This document shows, one piece after another, positions 54,959 through 64,000 of a DNA stretch of 64,000 nt (position 1 is its first letter; each line of letters opens with the position of its first letter). Under the pieces are notes generated by a model. The model saw only the letters and a list, made by a program, of their open reading frames with translations, made no database searches and was not told the origin of the DNA. The stretch spans positions 216,533 through 280,532 of the forward strand of contig JAQTUP010000003.1 in NCBI GenBank assembly GCA_028707275.1, given 5' to 3'. A program made the translations under genes and the position numbers. This stretch comes from Gallionella sp. (GTDB lineage: Bacteria; Pseudomonadota; Gammaproteobacteria; Burkholderiales; Gallionellaceae).

Positions 54959-56081
54959 GCTCGCCAGCTATGCGGTCTCTGAGTCCAATTCGCGCGGCAG
55001 GCGCATCCTTGAAGCCGCGCCTTCCGGTCGCAGCGAATTTCAACGTGACCGTGACCGCATCATTCATTCTAGTGCATTCCGTCGCCTGGAGTATAAAACG
55101 CAGGTATTCGTGAATCATGAGGGGGATCTGTTTCGCACCCGTCTGACCCACAGTATTGAAGTTGCGCAAATTGCCCGTTCGATTGCTCGCCGCCTGAACC
55201 TGAATGAGGATCTGACGGAGGCTATTTCGCTGGCGCACGACCTGGGACATACGCCTTTCGGGCATGCCGGGCAGGATGCATTAAACGGTTGCATGAAGGC
55301 TTATGGCGGTTTCGAACACAACTTGCAATCGGTGCGCGTGGTGGATGTGCTCGAAGAGCGCTATGCCGCATTCGACGGGCTCAATCTTTGCTTCGAGACG
55401 CGTGAAGGCATGCTCAAACACTGTTCGCTCGAACATGCAGCGCAGCTGGGCGAGCTGGGCGAGCGTTTTTTGAATAATCGCCGCCCTTCTCTGGAGGGGC
55501 AGATTGCCAACCTGGCCGACGAAATAGCTTATAACAATCACGACGTGGACGACGGCCTGCGTTCGGGCTTGATAACCCTTGAGCAGTTGTCCGCTGTCCC
55601 TTTGGTGGCAGAACATCTGCAGCAGGTGAGGGAGGCTCATCCCGGGCTGACCGGGAGGCGCGTGGTGCATGAGACGGTGCGGCGCATGATCAATACGCTG
55701 GTGACAGATTTGATCAGGCAGAGTGCCGGTAATATTGCGTCCTCCAATCTTGTCACGCTCGAAGAGGTGCGCAATGCACCCGCATTGATCGCCTTTAGTC
55801 CTGAACTCGCGACGAAACAGCGTGTGCTGAAAAAATTCCTGCACACCCACTTGTACCGGCATTACCGGGTGATGCGCATGAGCGCAAAAGCGCAGCGCAT
55901 CATTCAGGAGTTGTTTGCGGTCTTCATGGAGGACAGCCATTTGCTGCCGCCGCAGTTTCAGCGGAACGCTGACCGGGCCGCTCACGCGCGCGCGGTGGCC
56001 GACTACATAGCGGGCATGACGGATCGTTATGCGATACGTGAACATAAACGTATTTTCGCCGTGGGCGAAGATTCCATATAG
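54951..56081 (+). CDS. dgt: dGTP triphosphohydrolase-like HD protein
   Basis: A 376-residue type 2 deoxyguanosine triphosphate triphosphohydrolase-like enzyme. The HD metal site is formed by H67 (RLTHSIEV), H96-D97 ([13 protein letters not shown]) and the later aspartate in [13 protein letters not shown]. It hydrolyses dNTPs to nucleosides and tripolyphosphate. The place after aroB is usual in betaproteobacteria. A terminator lies at 56269-56293. Confidence 0.9.
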   Translation: MTELASYAVSESNSRGRRILEAAPSGRSEFQRDRDRIIHSSAFRRLEYKTQVFVNHEGDLFRTRLTHSIEVAQIARSIARRLNLNEDLTEAISLAHDLGHTPFGHAGQDALNGCMKAYGGFEHNLQSVRVVDVLEERYAAFDGLNLCFETREGMLKHCSLEHAAQLGELGERFLNNRRPSLEGQIANLADEIAYNNHDVDDGLRSGLITLEQLSAVPLVAEHLQQVREAHPGLTGRRVVHETVRRMINTLVTDLIRQSAGNIASSNLVTLEEVRNAPALIAFSPELATKQRVLKKFLHTHLYRHYRVMRMSAKAQRIIQELFAVFMEDSHLLPPQFQRNADRAAHARAVADYIAGMTDRYAIREHKRIFAVGEDSI

Positions 56082-56379
56082 GAATGCGGCGCACGATTTT
56101 TTAATCCATCTTTCGATTTTTTGGTGTGCTCAGGCAGGATTAATGACTGCTTGCGCGAAGGCGGATGATTATTTTACAAAGATGAGCGGCCAGTTGTGTT
56201 GCCGATAGGCATGATTAGAGGTAAGATTCCAGCCCTTTTGCTTTTGTATTTGAGCGAAGTTCGTACGCATGGCGACGTGTGTCGTCATTTTTTAGCTTTA
56301 ACAGCGTGTTGAAACAGGCAGGTGCATCGCACAATCGCACCATATTTCAGCACCCAGATTGATTTGATTGAGGTACACC
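56082..56379. other. dgt-gltB spacer (gltB leader)
   Basis: The 298 bases contain an intrinsic terminator-like hairpin at 56269-56293, leaving about 86 bases to the gltB start. Several AT-rich stretches could hold a promoter. No gene is supported. Confidence 0.5.
56269..56293 (+). terminator. terminator or attenuator upstream of gltB
   Basis: ATGGCGAC and GTCGTCAT pair (one G-U) around GTGT and run into six T residues. It is 188 bases after dgt and about 86 before gltB, so it could end the dgt transcript or attenuate gltBD. Confidence 0.6.
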
Positions 56380-59300
56380 GTGGTTAATTTGCCGATGCAA
56401 CAAGGTTTGTATGATCCGCGCCAGGAGCGCGATGCCTGTGGGGTGGGTTTTGTAGCCCATATCAAGGGGAAAAAAAGCCATGACATGGTAAGTCAGGGTT
56501 TGCAAATACTGGAAAATCTGACCCACCGGGGTGCTACGGGTGCTGACCCTCTGGCGGGCGATGGCGCAGGTATTTTGTTGCAGATTCCTGATGCGTTCTT
56601 TCGTGCGAAATGCGCCGCGCTGGGTGTTGATTTGCCGGAATGTTATGGCGTGGGCATGTTGTTTTTGCCGACGGACGCCATCGCACGTGCGGCCTGCGAG
56701 AAGATTATCGCCGACAAGATCGCCGCCGAAGGCCAGATTTTGCTCGGTTGGCGCGATGTGCCGGTAGACAGTTCCATCCTGGGCGAGAGTGTCAAGCTTG
56801 TCGAGCCTGTCGTTCGTCAGGTATTCATCGCACGAGGCGATAACTGCGCAGACACGGACGCATTCGAGCGCAAGCTGTTTGTGATCCGCAAGATTGTTGA
56901 GCATGCGGTGAATACTCTGGCGCCAGCACAGGGTTTTTATATTTCTTCCCTGTCTTCCCGTACCATTGTTTACAAGGGTATGTTGCTGGCAGATCAGGTG
57001 GGTAAGTATTACCCCGATTTGCAGGACAGTACCGTTGTCAGCGCGTTAGCGCTGGTGCATCAACGCTTTTCGACCAATACCTTCCCTACCTGGAATCTGG
57101 CTCACCCCTTCCGCATGATCGCCCATAACGGCGAGATCAATACCGTGCGCGGTAACGTGAACTGGATGGCGGCGCGCCACGCGGCCATGTCATCCAATTT
57201 GCTGGGCGAGGATCTGGAGAAACTCTGGCCGCTGATCGTCGATGGTCAATCCGACTCGGCCTGTTTTGACAATGCGCTCGAATTGCTGGTGGCGGGCGGC
57301 TATTCCTTGCCGCATGCGATGATGCTGCTGATCCCCGAGGCATGGGCCGGTAATCCGCTGATGGATGAAGAGCGTCGCGCCTTTTATGAATATCATGCCG
57401 CCCTGATGGAGCCCTGGGATGGTCCGGCTGCCGTCGCCTTTACCGATGGACGCATGATCGGTGCGACACTGGATCGCAACGGGCTGCGTCCTGCGCGCTA
57501 TCTGATTACCGATGACGATGTGGTGTTGCTGGCCTCCGAGATGGGCGTGCTGGATATTCCTCAGCATAAAGTCGTCAAGAAATGGCGTTTGCAGCCAGGC
57601 CGGATGTTCCTGATCGACATGGAGGCCGGGCGCATCATCGACGATGCCGAGCTGAAGAACCAGCTGGCTACGGCGAAGCCCTACCGCCAGTGGATTGAAA
57701 GCTCTCGTTACTTCCTGGGCGACCTGGCCGCATCCGCGAGTGACAACACGTTAAACGCATCGTTGCTCGATACCCAGCAGGCCTTTGGTTATTCTCAGGA
57801 AGACATCAAGTTCATTCTGACGCCGATGGTCAATGCGGGTGAGGAGCCGACCGGCTCCATGGGGACCGATGCCGCGCTTGCGGTATTGTCGAACAAGAAC
57901 CGCTCGTTCTATGATTACTTCCAGCAGTTGTTCGCCCAGGTGACCAATCCGCCGATCGATCCGATCCGCGAAGAAATTGTCATGTCGCTGACTTCCTTTA
58001 TCGGCCCCAAACCCAACCTGCTGGGTATCGATGAAACCGAACCATCGCTGCGCCTGGAAGTGCATCAGCCGGTGTTGTCGAATGACGATATGGCAAAGCT
58101 GCGCAACATCGACACGCTGACCGGCGGGCGTTACCGCTCGCAGGTGCTGGACATTACCTATCCTGCCGACGCTGGCGCGGCAGGTTGCGAGGTGGCGATC
58201 AAAGCCTTGTGCCAGGCCGCCGACAAGGCTGTCGAAGAGGGTTATAACGTACTCATTCTGTCTGACCGCTCGATGTCGGCCATTCAGGTCGCAATTCCTG
58301 CGCTGGTCGCCTGCTCAAAAGTACACCAGCATCTGGTGCGTGCAGGTTTGCGCACCAGCACCGGGCTGGTGGTCGACACAGGGTCTGCGCGTGAAGTGCA
58401 TCACTTTGCGCTGCTGGCAGGTTTCGGCGCGGAAGCGGTATGTCCGTGGCTGGCCTTTGAGACGATTTCGGCGATGACGCCGCCTGCCAACGCGGATGTC
58501 AAGGAACTCCATAAGCGTTTCATCAAGGCGATCAACAAGGGGTTGATGAAGGTGATGTCCAAGATGGGGATATCGACTTATCAATCCTACTGCGGCGCGC
58601 AGATATTCGAGGCAATTGGCCTTGACGCGTCCTTCGTGGCAACCTACTTCACCGGCACGGCGACCCAGATCGAAGGCATCGGCCTGGGTGAGGTGGCCGA
58701 GGAGGCGCTGCGTACGCATAAAGAGGCGTTTGGCCGCGACCCTGTGCTGGCGAATGCGCTGGAGGCAGGGGGAGAATATGCTTACCGTGTGCGCGGTGAA
58801 GAGCACATGTGGACGCCGGATTCCATCGCCAAATTGCAGAGTGCGACGCGCACCAACAATTTTGCGACTTACAAGGAATACGCGAATCTCATCAACGAAC
58901 AGAGCACCAAGCTCAAGACGCTGCGCGGATTGTTCGATATCAAACCGGCAGGCGCGGCCGTTCCTCTGGATGAAGTCGAAGCAGCGGGCGAAATCGTCAA
59001 GCGTTTTGTCACGGGCGCGATGTCGTTAGGTTCCATTTCGACTGAAGCGCACACCACGCTTGCGATTGCCATGAACCGCATCGGCGGAAAATCCAATACC
59101 GGCGAGGGCGGGGAAGATGCCGCGCGCTTTGCGATTTTCAAGGGCGGCGAGATGCTCTCCGACATCATCGGCAAGAATCGCATCGAAGCGGATCGCGAGC
59201 TTCAGGCCGGGGATTCATTGCGTTCGAAGATCAAGCAGGTAGCTTCCGGCCGCTTTGGCGTCACGGCAGAGTACCTGGCCAATGCTGATCAGATTCAGAT

Positions 59301-61032
59301 CAAGATGGCTCAGGGTGCAAAGCCTGGCGAGGGCGGTCAGCTGCCCGGTCACAAGGTGTCCGAGTACATCGCCAAGCTGCGTTTCTCCGTGCCGGGCGTC
59401 GGGCTGATTTCACCGCCGCCTCATCACGATATCTACTCCATCGAAGATCTGGCGCAGCTGATTCACGATCTGAAGAATTCCAATCCGGCCGCATCGATTT
59501 CGGTGAAGCTGGTATCCGAAGTCGGCGTCGGTACGGTGGCCGCTGGCGTGTCCAAGGCCAAGGCCGATCACATCGTGGTGTCCGGTTTCGACGGCGGCAC
59601 GGGCGCGTCTCCTCTGTCTTCGATCAAGCATGCCGGTACTCCCTGGGAGCTGGGGCTGGCCGAGGCTCAGCAGACGCTGGTGCTCAATCAGTTGCGCGGA
59701 CGCGTTGCCCTGCAAGTGGACGGCCAGCTGAAGACGGGTCGCGATGTGCTGATCGGTGCGCTGCTGGGCGCCGACGAATTTGGTTTTGCGACAGCTCCTC
59801 TGGTGGTTCAGGGCTGTATCATGATGAGAAAATGTCACCTCAACACCTGTCCTGTCGGTGTTGCGACGCAAGATCCTGTGTTGCGCCGCAAATTTACCGG
59901 CCAGCCGGAACACGTGGTGAACTACTTCTTCTTCGTCGCCGAAGAGTTGCGCGAGTTGATGGCGCAGATGGGCATACGCCGGTTTGTCGATCTGATTGGC
60001 CGCTCTGATCTGCTGGACGTGAAGCACGGCATTGCGCACTGGAAGTCGCAAGGTCTCGACTTTTCGAAGGTGTTCCATCAGCCTGACATGCCCGCTGGCG
60101 TGGCGCGTCAACATGCCGAGCAGCAGGATCACGAGCTCGATCGTGCGCTGGACAACACGCTGATTGCAAAGGCTCAGGATGCGCTGAATAATCAGGAGGC
60201 TGTCGTCATTGACAGCCCGATTCGCAACGTCAATCGCACCGTCGGCACGATGTTGTCGCACGAAGTCGCCAAGCGTTACGGTAATGCCGGATTGCCGACT
60301 GACACCATCCGTGTGAATTTTAAAGGTACCGCCGGACAGAGCTTTGGTGCATTCCTCTCGCACGGCATTTCGTTTGAATTGCGCGGTGAAGGCAACGATT
60401 ATGTGGGCAAGGGGCTATGCGGCGGGCGCATCAGTATCATGCCGCCCATCGAGGCTAATCTGGTCGCCTCTGACAACATCATCGTCGGTAATACCGTGTT
60501 GTACGGCGCGACCTCGGGCGAATGCTTCTTTAATGGCGTGGCAGGTGAGCGTTTCGCCGTGCGTAACTCGGGTGCGATTGCCGTTGTCGAAGGGCTGGGC
60601 GATCACGGTTGCGAGTACATGACAGGCGGGATGGTCGTCGTGCTGGGGCAGACGGGACGAAACTTCGCGGCGGGTATGTCAGGCGGCGTGGCCTTCGTGC
60701 TGGACGAGACAGGCGACTTTGAAAAGCGCTGCAATCTGACCATGGTGGATCTGGAGCCGGTTGCCGAAGAGCTGGCCACGCTCGACAGCACCGAGGATTT
60801 ACCGGCGAGTCACGGTCGTGTGCATTTCAATCATCTGGACAAGGCCGACGAGCATGCCTTGCGCGAACAGATCGAAAAGCATCTGCTGTATACAGGCAGC
60901 GAACGCGCGAGGTTGATCCTTGAGAACTGGGCGCTATATTTGCCCAAGTTCACCAAGGTGATGCCGACCGATTACCGCCGCGCCTTGCAGGAGCAGGCTG
61001 CACAAAAACTTAAGCAAGGGGAGGCTGCATAA
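56380..61032 (+). CDS. gltB: glutamate synthase, large subunit
   Basis: A 1550-residue NADPH-GOGAT alpha subunit. The N-terminal type II glutamine amidotransferase begins at the catalytic cysteine in [14 protein letters not shown] after a short propeptide. The central domain, the FMN-binding synthase domain (about 850-1230, with [11 protein letters not shown] and [10 protein letters not shown]), the 3Fe-4S cluster loop CHLNTCPVG and the C-terminal GXGXG beta-helix (about 1270-1500) follow. It makes glutamate from 2-oxoglutarate and glutamine. The start is taken as GTG 56380 after TTGAGG; ATG 56395 is an alternative. Overlaps gltD by one base. Confidence 0.95.
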   Translation: MVNLPMQQGLYDPRQERDACGVGFVAHIKGKKSHDMVSQGLQILENLTHRGATGADPLAGDGAGILLQIPDAFFRAKCAALGVDLPECYGVGMLFLPTDAIARAACEKIIADKIAAEGQILLGWRDVPVDSSILGESVKLVEPVVRQVFIARGDNCADTDAFERKLFVIRKIVEHAVNTLAPAQGFYISSLSSRTIVYKGMLLADQVGKYYPDLQDSTVVSALALVHQRFSTNTFPTWNLAHPFRMIAHNGEINTVRGNVNWMAARHAAMSSNLLGEDLEKLWPLIVDGQSDSACFDNALELLVAGGYSLPHAMMLLIPEAWAGNPLMDEERRAFYEYHAALMEPWDGPAAVAFTDGRMIGATLDRNGLRPARYLITDDDVVLLASEMGVLDIPQHKVVKKWRLQPGRMFLIDMEAGRIIDDAELKNQLATAKPYRQWIESSRYFLGDLAASASDNTLNASLLDTQQAFGYSQEDIKFILTPMVNAGEEPTGSMGTDAALAVLSNKNRSFYDYFQQLFAQVTNPPIDPIREEIVMSLTSFIGPKPNLLGIDETEPSLRLEVHQPVLSNDDMAKLRNIDTLTGGRYRSQVLDITYPADAGAAGCEVAIKALCQAADKAVEEGYNVLILSDRSMSAIQVAIPALVACSKVHQHLVRAGLRTSTGLVVDTGSAREVHHFALLAGFGAEAVCPWLAFETISAMTPPANADVKELHKRFIKAINKGLMKVMSKMGISTYQSYCGAQIFEAIGLDASFVATYFTGTATQIEGIGLGEVAEEALRTHKEAFGRDPVLANALEAGGEYAYRVRGEEHMWTPDSIAKLQSATRTNNFATYKEYANLINEQSTKLKTLRGLFDIKPAGAAVPLDEVEAAGEIVKRFVTGAMSLGSISTEAHTTLAIAMNRIGGKSNTGEGGEDAARFAIFKGGEMLSDIIGKNRIEADRELQAGDSLRSKIKQVASGRFGVTAEYLANADQIQIKMAQGAKPGEGGQLPGHKVSEYIAKLRFSVPGVGLISPPPHHDIYSIEDLAQLIHDLKNSNPAASISVKLVSEVGVGTVAAGVSKAKADHIVVSGFDGGTGASPLSSIKHAGTPWELGLAEAQQTLVLNQLRGRVALQVDGQLKTGRDVLIGALLGADEFGFATAPLVVQGCIMMRKCHLNTCPVGVATQDPVLRRKFTGQPEHVVNYFFFVAEELRELMAQMGIRRFVDLIGRSDLLDVKHGIAHWKSQGLDFSKVFHQPDMPAGVARQHAEQQDHELDRALDNTLIAKAQDALNNQEAVVIDSPIRNVNRTVGTMLSHEVAKRYGNAGLPTDTIRVNFKGTAGQSFGAFLSHGISFELRGEGNDYVGKGLCGGRISIMPPIEANLVASDNIIVGNTVLYGATSGECFFNGVAGERFAVRNSGAIAVVEGLGDHGCEYMTGGMVVVLGQTGRNFAAGMSGGVAFVLDETGDFEKRCNLTMVDLEPVAEELATLDSTEDLPASHGRVHFNHLDKADEHALREQIEKHLLYTGSERARLILENWALYLPKFTKVMPTDYRRALQEQAAQKLKQGEAA

Positions 61033-62486
61033 TGGGTAAGCCCACTGGATTCATGGAGTACGACCGTCTGTCTGAGGCAAGCCTGCCGGTCGCGGAACGG
61101 CTCACCAACTACAAAGAGTTCGTGTTGCATCTGACGGACGATCAGGCTAAGACGCAAGGGGCGCGCTGCATGGACTGCGGCGTTCCTTTCTGCACCTCGG
61201 GCTGTCCTGTGAACAACATTATTCCGGACTGGAATGATCTGGTGTTTCGCGGTAACTGGCGCGGTGCGCTGGATGTGCTGCATTCGACCAATAATTTCCC
61301 GGAATTCACCGGTCGTTTGTGCCCGGCTCCCTGTGAGGCGGCCTGTACCTTGAACATCAACAATGACGCGGTGGGCATCAAGTCTATCGAGCATGCGATT
61401 ATCGACAAGGGTTGGGAGATGGGCTGGGTTGTCCCTCAGGTCAATCCTGCCAAGACCGGGAAAAAGGTCGCGGTCGTAGGTTCCGGCCCTGCCGGTATGG
61501 CTTGTGCTCAGCAACTGGCACGCGCCGGACACGATGTGACACTGTTCGAGAAGAACAGTCGCATCGGCGGGCTGATGCGCTACGGCATCCCGGACTTCAA
61601 GATGGAAAAGTCGCACATTGACCGTCGCATAGCACAGATGGAAGCTGAAGGCGTGACCTTTAAAACCTCGGTGTTTGTCGGTATCGACAGCGATATCGGT
61701 GTGAGCAACATGGCCACAGAGACGGTTACGCCGGAAGCACTGCTGGCTACATTTGACGCCGTAGTGCTGTCAGGCGGAGCTGAAACGCCGCGTGATCTGC
61801 CGGTTCCCGGGCGTGAGCTTTCCGGTATTTACAATGCGATGCAATTTTTGCCGCAGCAAAACCGCGTCAATGCGGGAGACGTGCTGCCCGAACAGTTGCG
61901 GGCGACCGGTAAGCACGTGCTGGTGATCGGCGGAGGGGATACGGGTTCAGATTGCGTGGGTACCTCGAATCGCCACGGTGCATTGTCGGTCACGCAGATC
62001 GAAGTGATGCCGCGTGCGCCTGAGCAGGAGAACAAAGCCATGACCTGGCCCAACTGGCCGATGAAGCTGCGCACTTCCAGTTCGCATGAAGAAGGCTGTA
62101 CCCGCGACTGGGCCATCGCGACTAAAGAGTTCGTCGGCAGTAATGGTCAGGTTGAAAAAGTGCGTGCGGTGCGCGTCGAATGGATCGCAGGCAAAATGGT
62201 TGAAGTGGCAGGCAGCGAGTTTGAACTGAAGGCCGATCTGGTCTTCCTGGCGATGGGTTTTGTCAGTCCGGTGCAAAAAATACTGGATGCGTTTGGCGTT
62301 GAAAAAGATGCTCGCGGCAATATTCGCGCCAATACAGACGACTACCGCACCAGTATAGACAAAGTCTTCGCCGCCGGCGATATGCGACGCGGTCAGTCGT
62401 TGATCGTATGGGCTATTCGTGAAGGGCGTCAGTGCGCACGCTCTGTGGACGAGTATCTGATGGGATCGTCAGTTCTGCCGCGTTAA
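61032..62486 (+). CDS. gltD: glutamate synthase, small subunit
   Basis: A 484-residue beta subunit that passes electrons from NADPH via FAD and iron-sulfur clusters to GltB. N-terminal cysteines in [14 protein letters not shown] and CPAPCEAAC bind 4Fe-4S clusters. [14 protein letters not shown] is the FAD site and [17 protein letters not shown] the NADPH site. Its ATG overlaps the gltB stop (TAATG), so the subunits are coupled. Confidence 0.96.
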   Translation: MGKPTGFMEYDRLSEASLPVAERLTNYKEFVLHLTDDQAKTQGARCMDCGVPFCTSGCPVNNIIPDWNDLVFRGNWRGALDVLHSTNNFPEFTGRLCPAPCEAACTLNINNDAVGIKSIEHAIIDKGWEMGWVVPQVNPAKTGKKVAVVGSGPAGMACAQQLARAGHDVTLFEKNSRIGGLMRYGIPDFKMEKSHIDRRIAQMEAEGVTFKTSVFVGIDSDIGVSNMATETVTPEALLATFDAVVLSGGAETPRDLPVPGRELSGIYNAMQFLPQQNRVNAGDVLPEQLRATGKHVLVIGGGDTGSDCVGTSNRHGALSVTQIEVMPRAPEQENKAMTWPNWPMKLRTSSSHEEGCTRDWAIATKEFVGSNGQVEKVRAVRVEWIAGKMVEVAGSEFELKADLVFLAMGFVSPVQKILDAFGVEKDARGNIRANTDDYRTSIDKVFAAGDMRRGQSLIVWAIREGRQCARSVDEYLMGSSVLPR

Positions 62487-62525
62487 CACACGATCTACGA
62501 CGAAAAATATAACTCGGAAAATAAA

Positions 62526-63590
62526 ATGAACTTCAAATTGAAAAACGATACCTTTTTGCGCGCGCTGTTGCGCCAGCCTACCGAATACACGCCTCTGTGG
62601 ATGATGCGCCAGGCCGGTCGCTTTCTGCCGGAATACCGTGCAACGCGTGCCCGTGCGGGCAGCTTCCTTGGGCTTTGCAAGAGCCCGGATTTTGCCACCG
62701 AAGTGACGATGCAACCGCTGGAGCGCTTTCCGCTGGATGCGGCCATTTTGTTTTCCGATATTCTGACCGTGCCGGATGCAATGGGTCTTGGCCTATATTT
62801 TTCGGATGGCGAGGGGCCAAAGTTCAAGCGTCCTTTGCGCGATGAAGCGGCCATCATGGCGCTGCGCGTGCCTGACATCGACAAAGATTTGCGCTATGTC
62901 ACCGACGCCGTGACGCAGATTCGCAAGACACTCGATGGCAGCGTCCCGCTGATCGGTTTCTCAGGCAGCCCGTTCACCCTGTCATGCTATATGGTAGAAG
63001 GCGGCGGCAGCGACGATTACGCCCGCGTAAAAACGCTGATGTATAACGAGCCAAAGTTGATGCACCATATTCTGGAAGTCACGACCCAGGCAGTGATCGC
63101 TTACCTGAATGCGCAGATCGAAGCGGGCGCACAAGCCGTGATGATCTTTGATTCATGGGGCGGCGTGTTGTCTCATTCGGCTTACCATGAATTCTCCCTG
63201 CCCTACACGCAGCGTATCGTGGCGGGTTTGATCAAGGAAAAAGACGGCGTACGTATCCCGAATATCGTCTTTACCAAGGGTGGCGGTTTGTGGATAGACA
63301 GCGTCGCCGCAACAGGTTGCGATGCAATCGGCCTGGACTGGACGATGGACATCGGTGTTGCGCGCCAGAAGGTGGGCGACAAAGTCGCTTTGCAGGGCAA
63401 TCTGGATCCGGCGGTGTTGTTCGCCAACCCGAATGCCATTCGCACAGAAGTCGAAAAAGTGTTGAGCAGCTTCGGCTTCGGCAGCGGTCATGTATTCAAC
63501 CTGGGACATGGTATCTCGCAACACACCAACCCGGAAAATGTCGCGGAGATGGTGGCAGCTGTGCACGAACTGAGCCGCAAATACCACTGA
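62526..63590 (+). CDS. hemE: uroporphyrinogen decarboxylase
   Basis: A 354-residue cofactor-free TIM-barrel enzyme that decarboxylates uroporphyrinogen III. The N-terminal [14 protein letters not shown] binds substrate carboxylates; [10 protein letters not shown] holds the catalytic aspartate, and NLGHGI near the end is conserved. The length is normal. It follows gltD by 39 bases and ends before a long repeat- and terminator-bearing spacer. Confidence 0.96.
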   Translation: MNFKLKNDTFLRALLRQPTEYTPLWMMRQAGRFLPEYRATRARAGSFLGLCKSPDFATEVTMQPLERFPLDAAILFSDILTVPDAMGLGLYFSDGEGPKFKRPLRDEAAIMALRVPDIDKDLRYVTDAVTQIRKTLDGSVPLIGFSGSPFTLSCYMVEGGGSDDYARVKTLMYNEPKLMHHILEVTTQAVIAYLNAQIEAGAQAVMIFDSWGGVLSHSAYHEFSLPYTQRIVAGLIKEKDGVRIPNIVFTKGGGLWIDSVAATGCDAIGLDWTMDIGVARQKVGDKVALQGNLDPAVLFANPNAIRTEVEKVLSSFGFGSGHVFNLGHGISQHTNPENVAEMVAAVHELSRKYH

Positions 63591-63660
63591 TGTAAAGCGC
63601 GTGTAGCGATTCCTTGCCCCCCTCGCCCGCCGGAAATGAAGATTGTCTTTCTCATTCGTC

Positions 63661-63684
63661 CTTTCTCCCGCTTGCGGGGGAAAG
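63661..63684. repeat. dispersed CCCGC/GCGGG hairpin
   Basis: CTTTCTCCCGC and GCGGGGGAAAG pair (one mismatch) around TT. The core CGCTTGCGGG is shared with the insert in gatB (23943-23952). Confidence 0.6.
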
Positions 63685-63741
63685 TTGGATAGGGGGCTAT
63701 TCTCCGGGAGAGAGCAGGGGAGAGGGAAGCGAAACAAATAG

Positions 63742-63781
63742 CATAAAAAAACCGTAGCTAACCCCTGCGGTTTTTTTTATG
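63742..63781. terminator. bidirectional intrinsic terminator after hemE
   Basis: CATAAAAAAACCG and CGGTTTTTTTTATG are almost perfect complements around a TAGCTAACCCCTG loop. The A-tract before and T-tract after the GC part allow termination in both directions. Confidence 0.75.
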
Positions 63782-63894
63782 CCCGGGTGGTTTGAGTGGT
63801 TTGATCCTGAGTCTTCCGGATGTGGTCGTCAGTGAGTAATGAGCTATATGAACAGGGGTGCAAGGAGTTATTGCAGTAATATTTCCGAAATGTG

Positions 63895-63922
63895 TTGACG
63901 TGAGGGTTCAGATCTCTATAAT
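63895..63922 (+). promoter_or_regulatory. strong rRNA-type promoter
   Basis: TTGACG (63895-63900), a 16-base spacer and TATAAT (63917-63922) are followed by a GC-rich discriminator GCGC. That is the mark of stringently controlled stable-RNA promoters. The transcript beginning CTCTTCGCTGAAACGAGG and the following A/G-rich leader look like a 16S rRNA leader. The rRNA genes lie beyond the window, so this is an inference. Confidence 0.65.
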
Positions 63923-64000
63923 GCGCACCTCTTCGCTGAAACGAGGTTTGAAACGGAGCCGGACGGGAAACCAGAAAAGCTTTAAGAATCAGTTGTGATT

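Larger units (their letters stand above)
63591..64000. other. spacer after hemE with repeat, terminator and rRNA-type promoter
   Basis: It holds the dispersed hairpin at 63661-63684, the terminator at 63742-63781 and the promoter at 63895-63922. No protein gene is supported. The end of the window is probably the leader of an rRNA operon. Confidence 0.55.

Noticed and set aside
56298..56486. Minus-strand frame across the gltB start
   Set aside because: It overlaps the conserved GltB N-terminus and has no protein-like features.

Overview
The window looks like a chromosomal segment of a betaproteobacterium. The gene orders ponA|pilMNOPQ-aroK-aroB-dgt-gltBD-hemE and gatCAB|mreBCD-mrdA-rodA-rlpA are typical of that class. 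The overall look (xanthomonadin-type pigment genes, short dispersed palindromes, a membrane protein with a haem c motif) would fit the Gallionellaceae/Nitrosomonadales side. The exact genus is an inference. Most of the window is ordinary, moderately GC-rich housekeeping sequence. The accessory part lies between about 0.5 and 22.7 kb.

Region 1 (0-22.7 kb): a split aryl-polyene (xanthomonadin-like) pigment locus. The plus-strand arm (521-8337) encodes an acyl carrier protein, a small membrane protein, an acyl-ACP ligase, a hotdog dehydratase, a lipid-A-type acyltransferase, a LolA-like carrier, an MMPL/RND exporter, a NodB-type deacetylase and a PAP2-type phosphatase, almost all coupled by 1-8 base overlaps. 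After a MITE-like insertion (8349-8900) and a higBA toxin-antitoxin pair, the arm continues (9634-12919) with a ketoacyl synthase, a synthase-like partner without the expected cysteine, and a dehydratase-methyltransferase fusion. A minus-strand arm (22653-18715) encodes a flavin-dependent halogenase-like enzyme, a XanB2-type chorismatase, a PlsC-type acyltransferase and a family 2 glycosyltransferase. Together these could make an aryl starter from chorismate, extend it to a polyene, methylate and perhaps halogenate it, attach it to a lipid and export it. No ketoreductase or thioesterase is seen here.

Between the two arms sits a single 1685-codon gene (13285-18342) with visibly different composition. 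It encodes an N-terminal PD-(D/E)XK nuclease-like domain, a P-loop NTPase and a very long C-terminal sensor-like region, the architecture of Avs-type STAND anti-phage proteins. Imperfect inverted repeats flank it (13141-13197 and 18395-18470). This is the best candidate for an undescribed system.

Region 2 (22.8-33.6 kb): tRNA-Glu, a repeat-rich spacer, gatB-gatA-gatC on the minus strand, and the divergent cell-shape operon mreB-mreC-mreD-mrdA-rodA with rlpA. GatB carries an in-frame insertion that looks like a palindromic intergenic repeat.

Region 3 (33.7-45.6 kb): a stand-alone CZB zinc protein, hslR, a TlpA/ResA-like thioredoxin, priA, a haem-motif membrane protein, an FAD-linked oxidase that appears to start at CTG, gloA, thiD, thiE, hemL, engB, hemB and a nucleotidyltransferase-like gene.

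Region 4 (45.6-64.0 kb): ponA (minus), then pilM-N-O-P-Q, aroK, aroB, dgt, gltB, gltD and hemE (plus). The window ends at a strong rRNA-type promoter (63895-63922), so an rRNA operon probably begins just beyond it.
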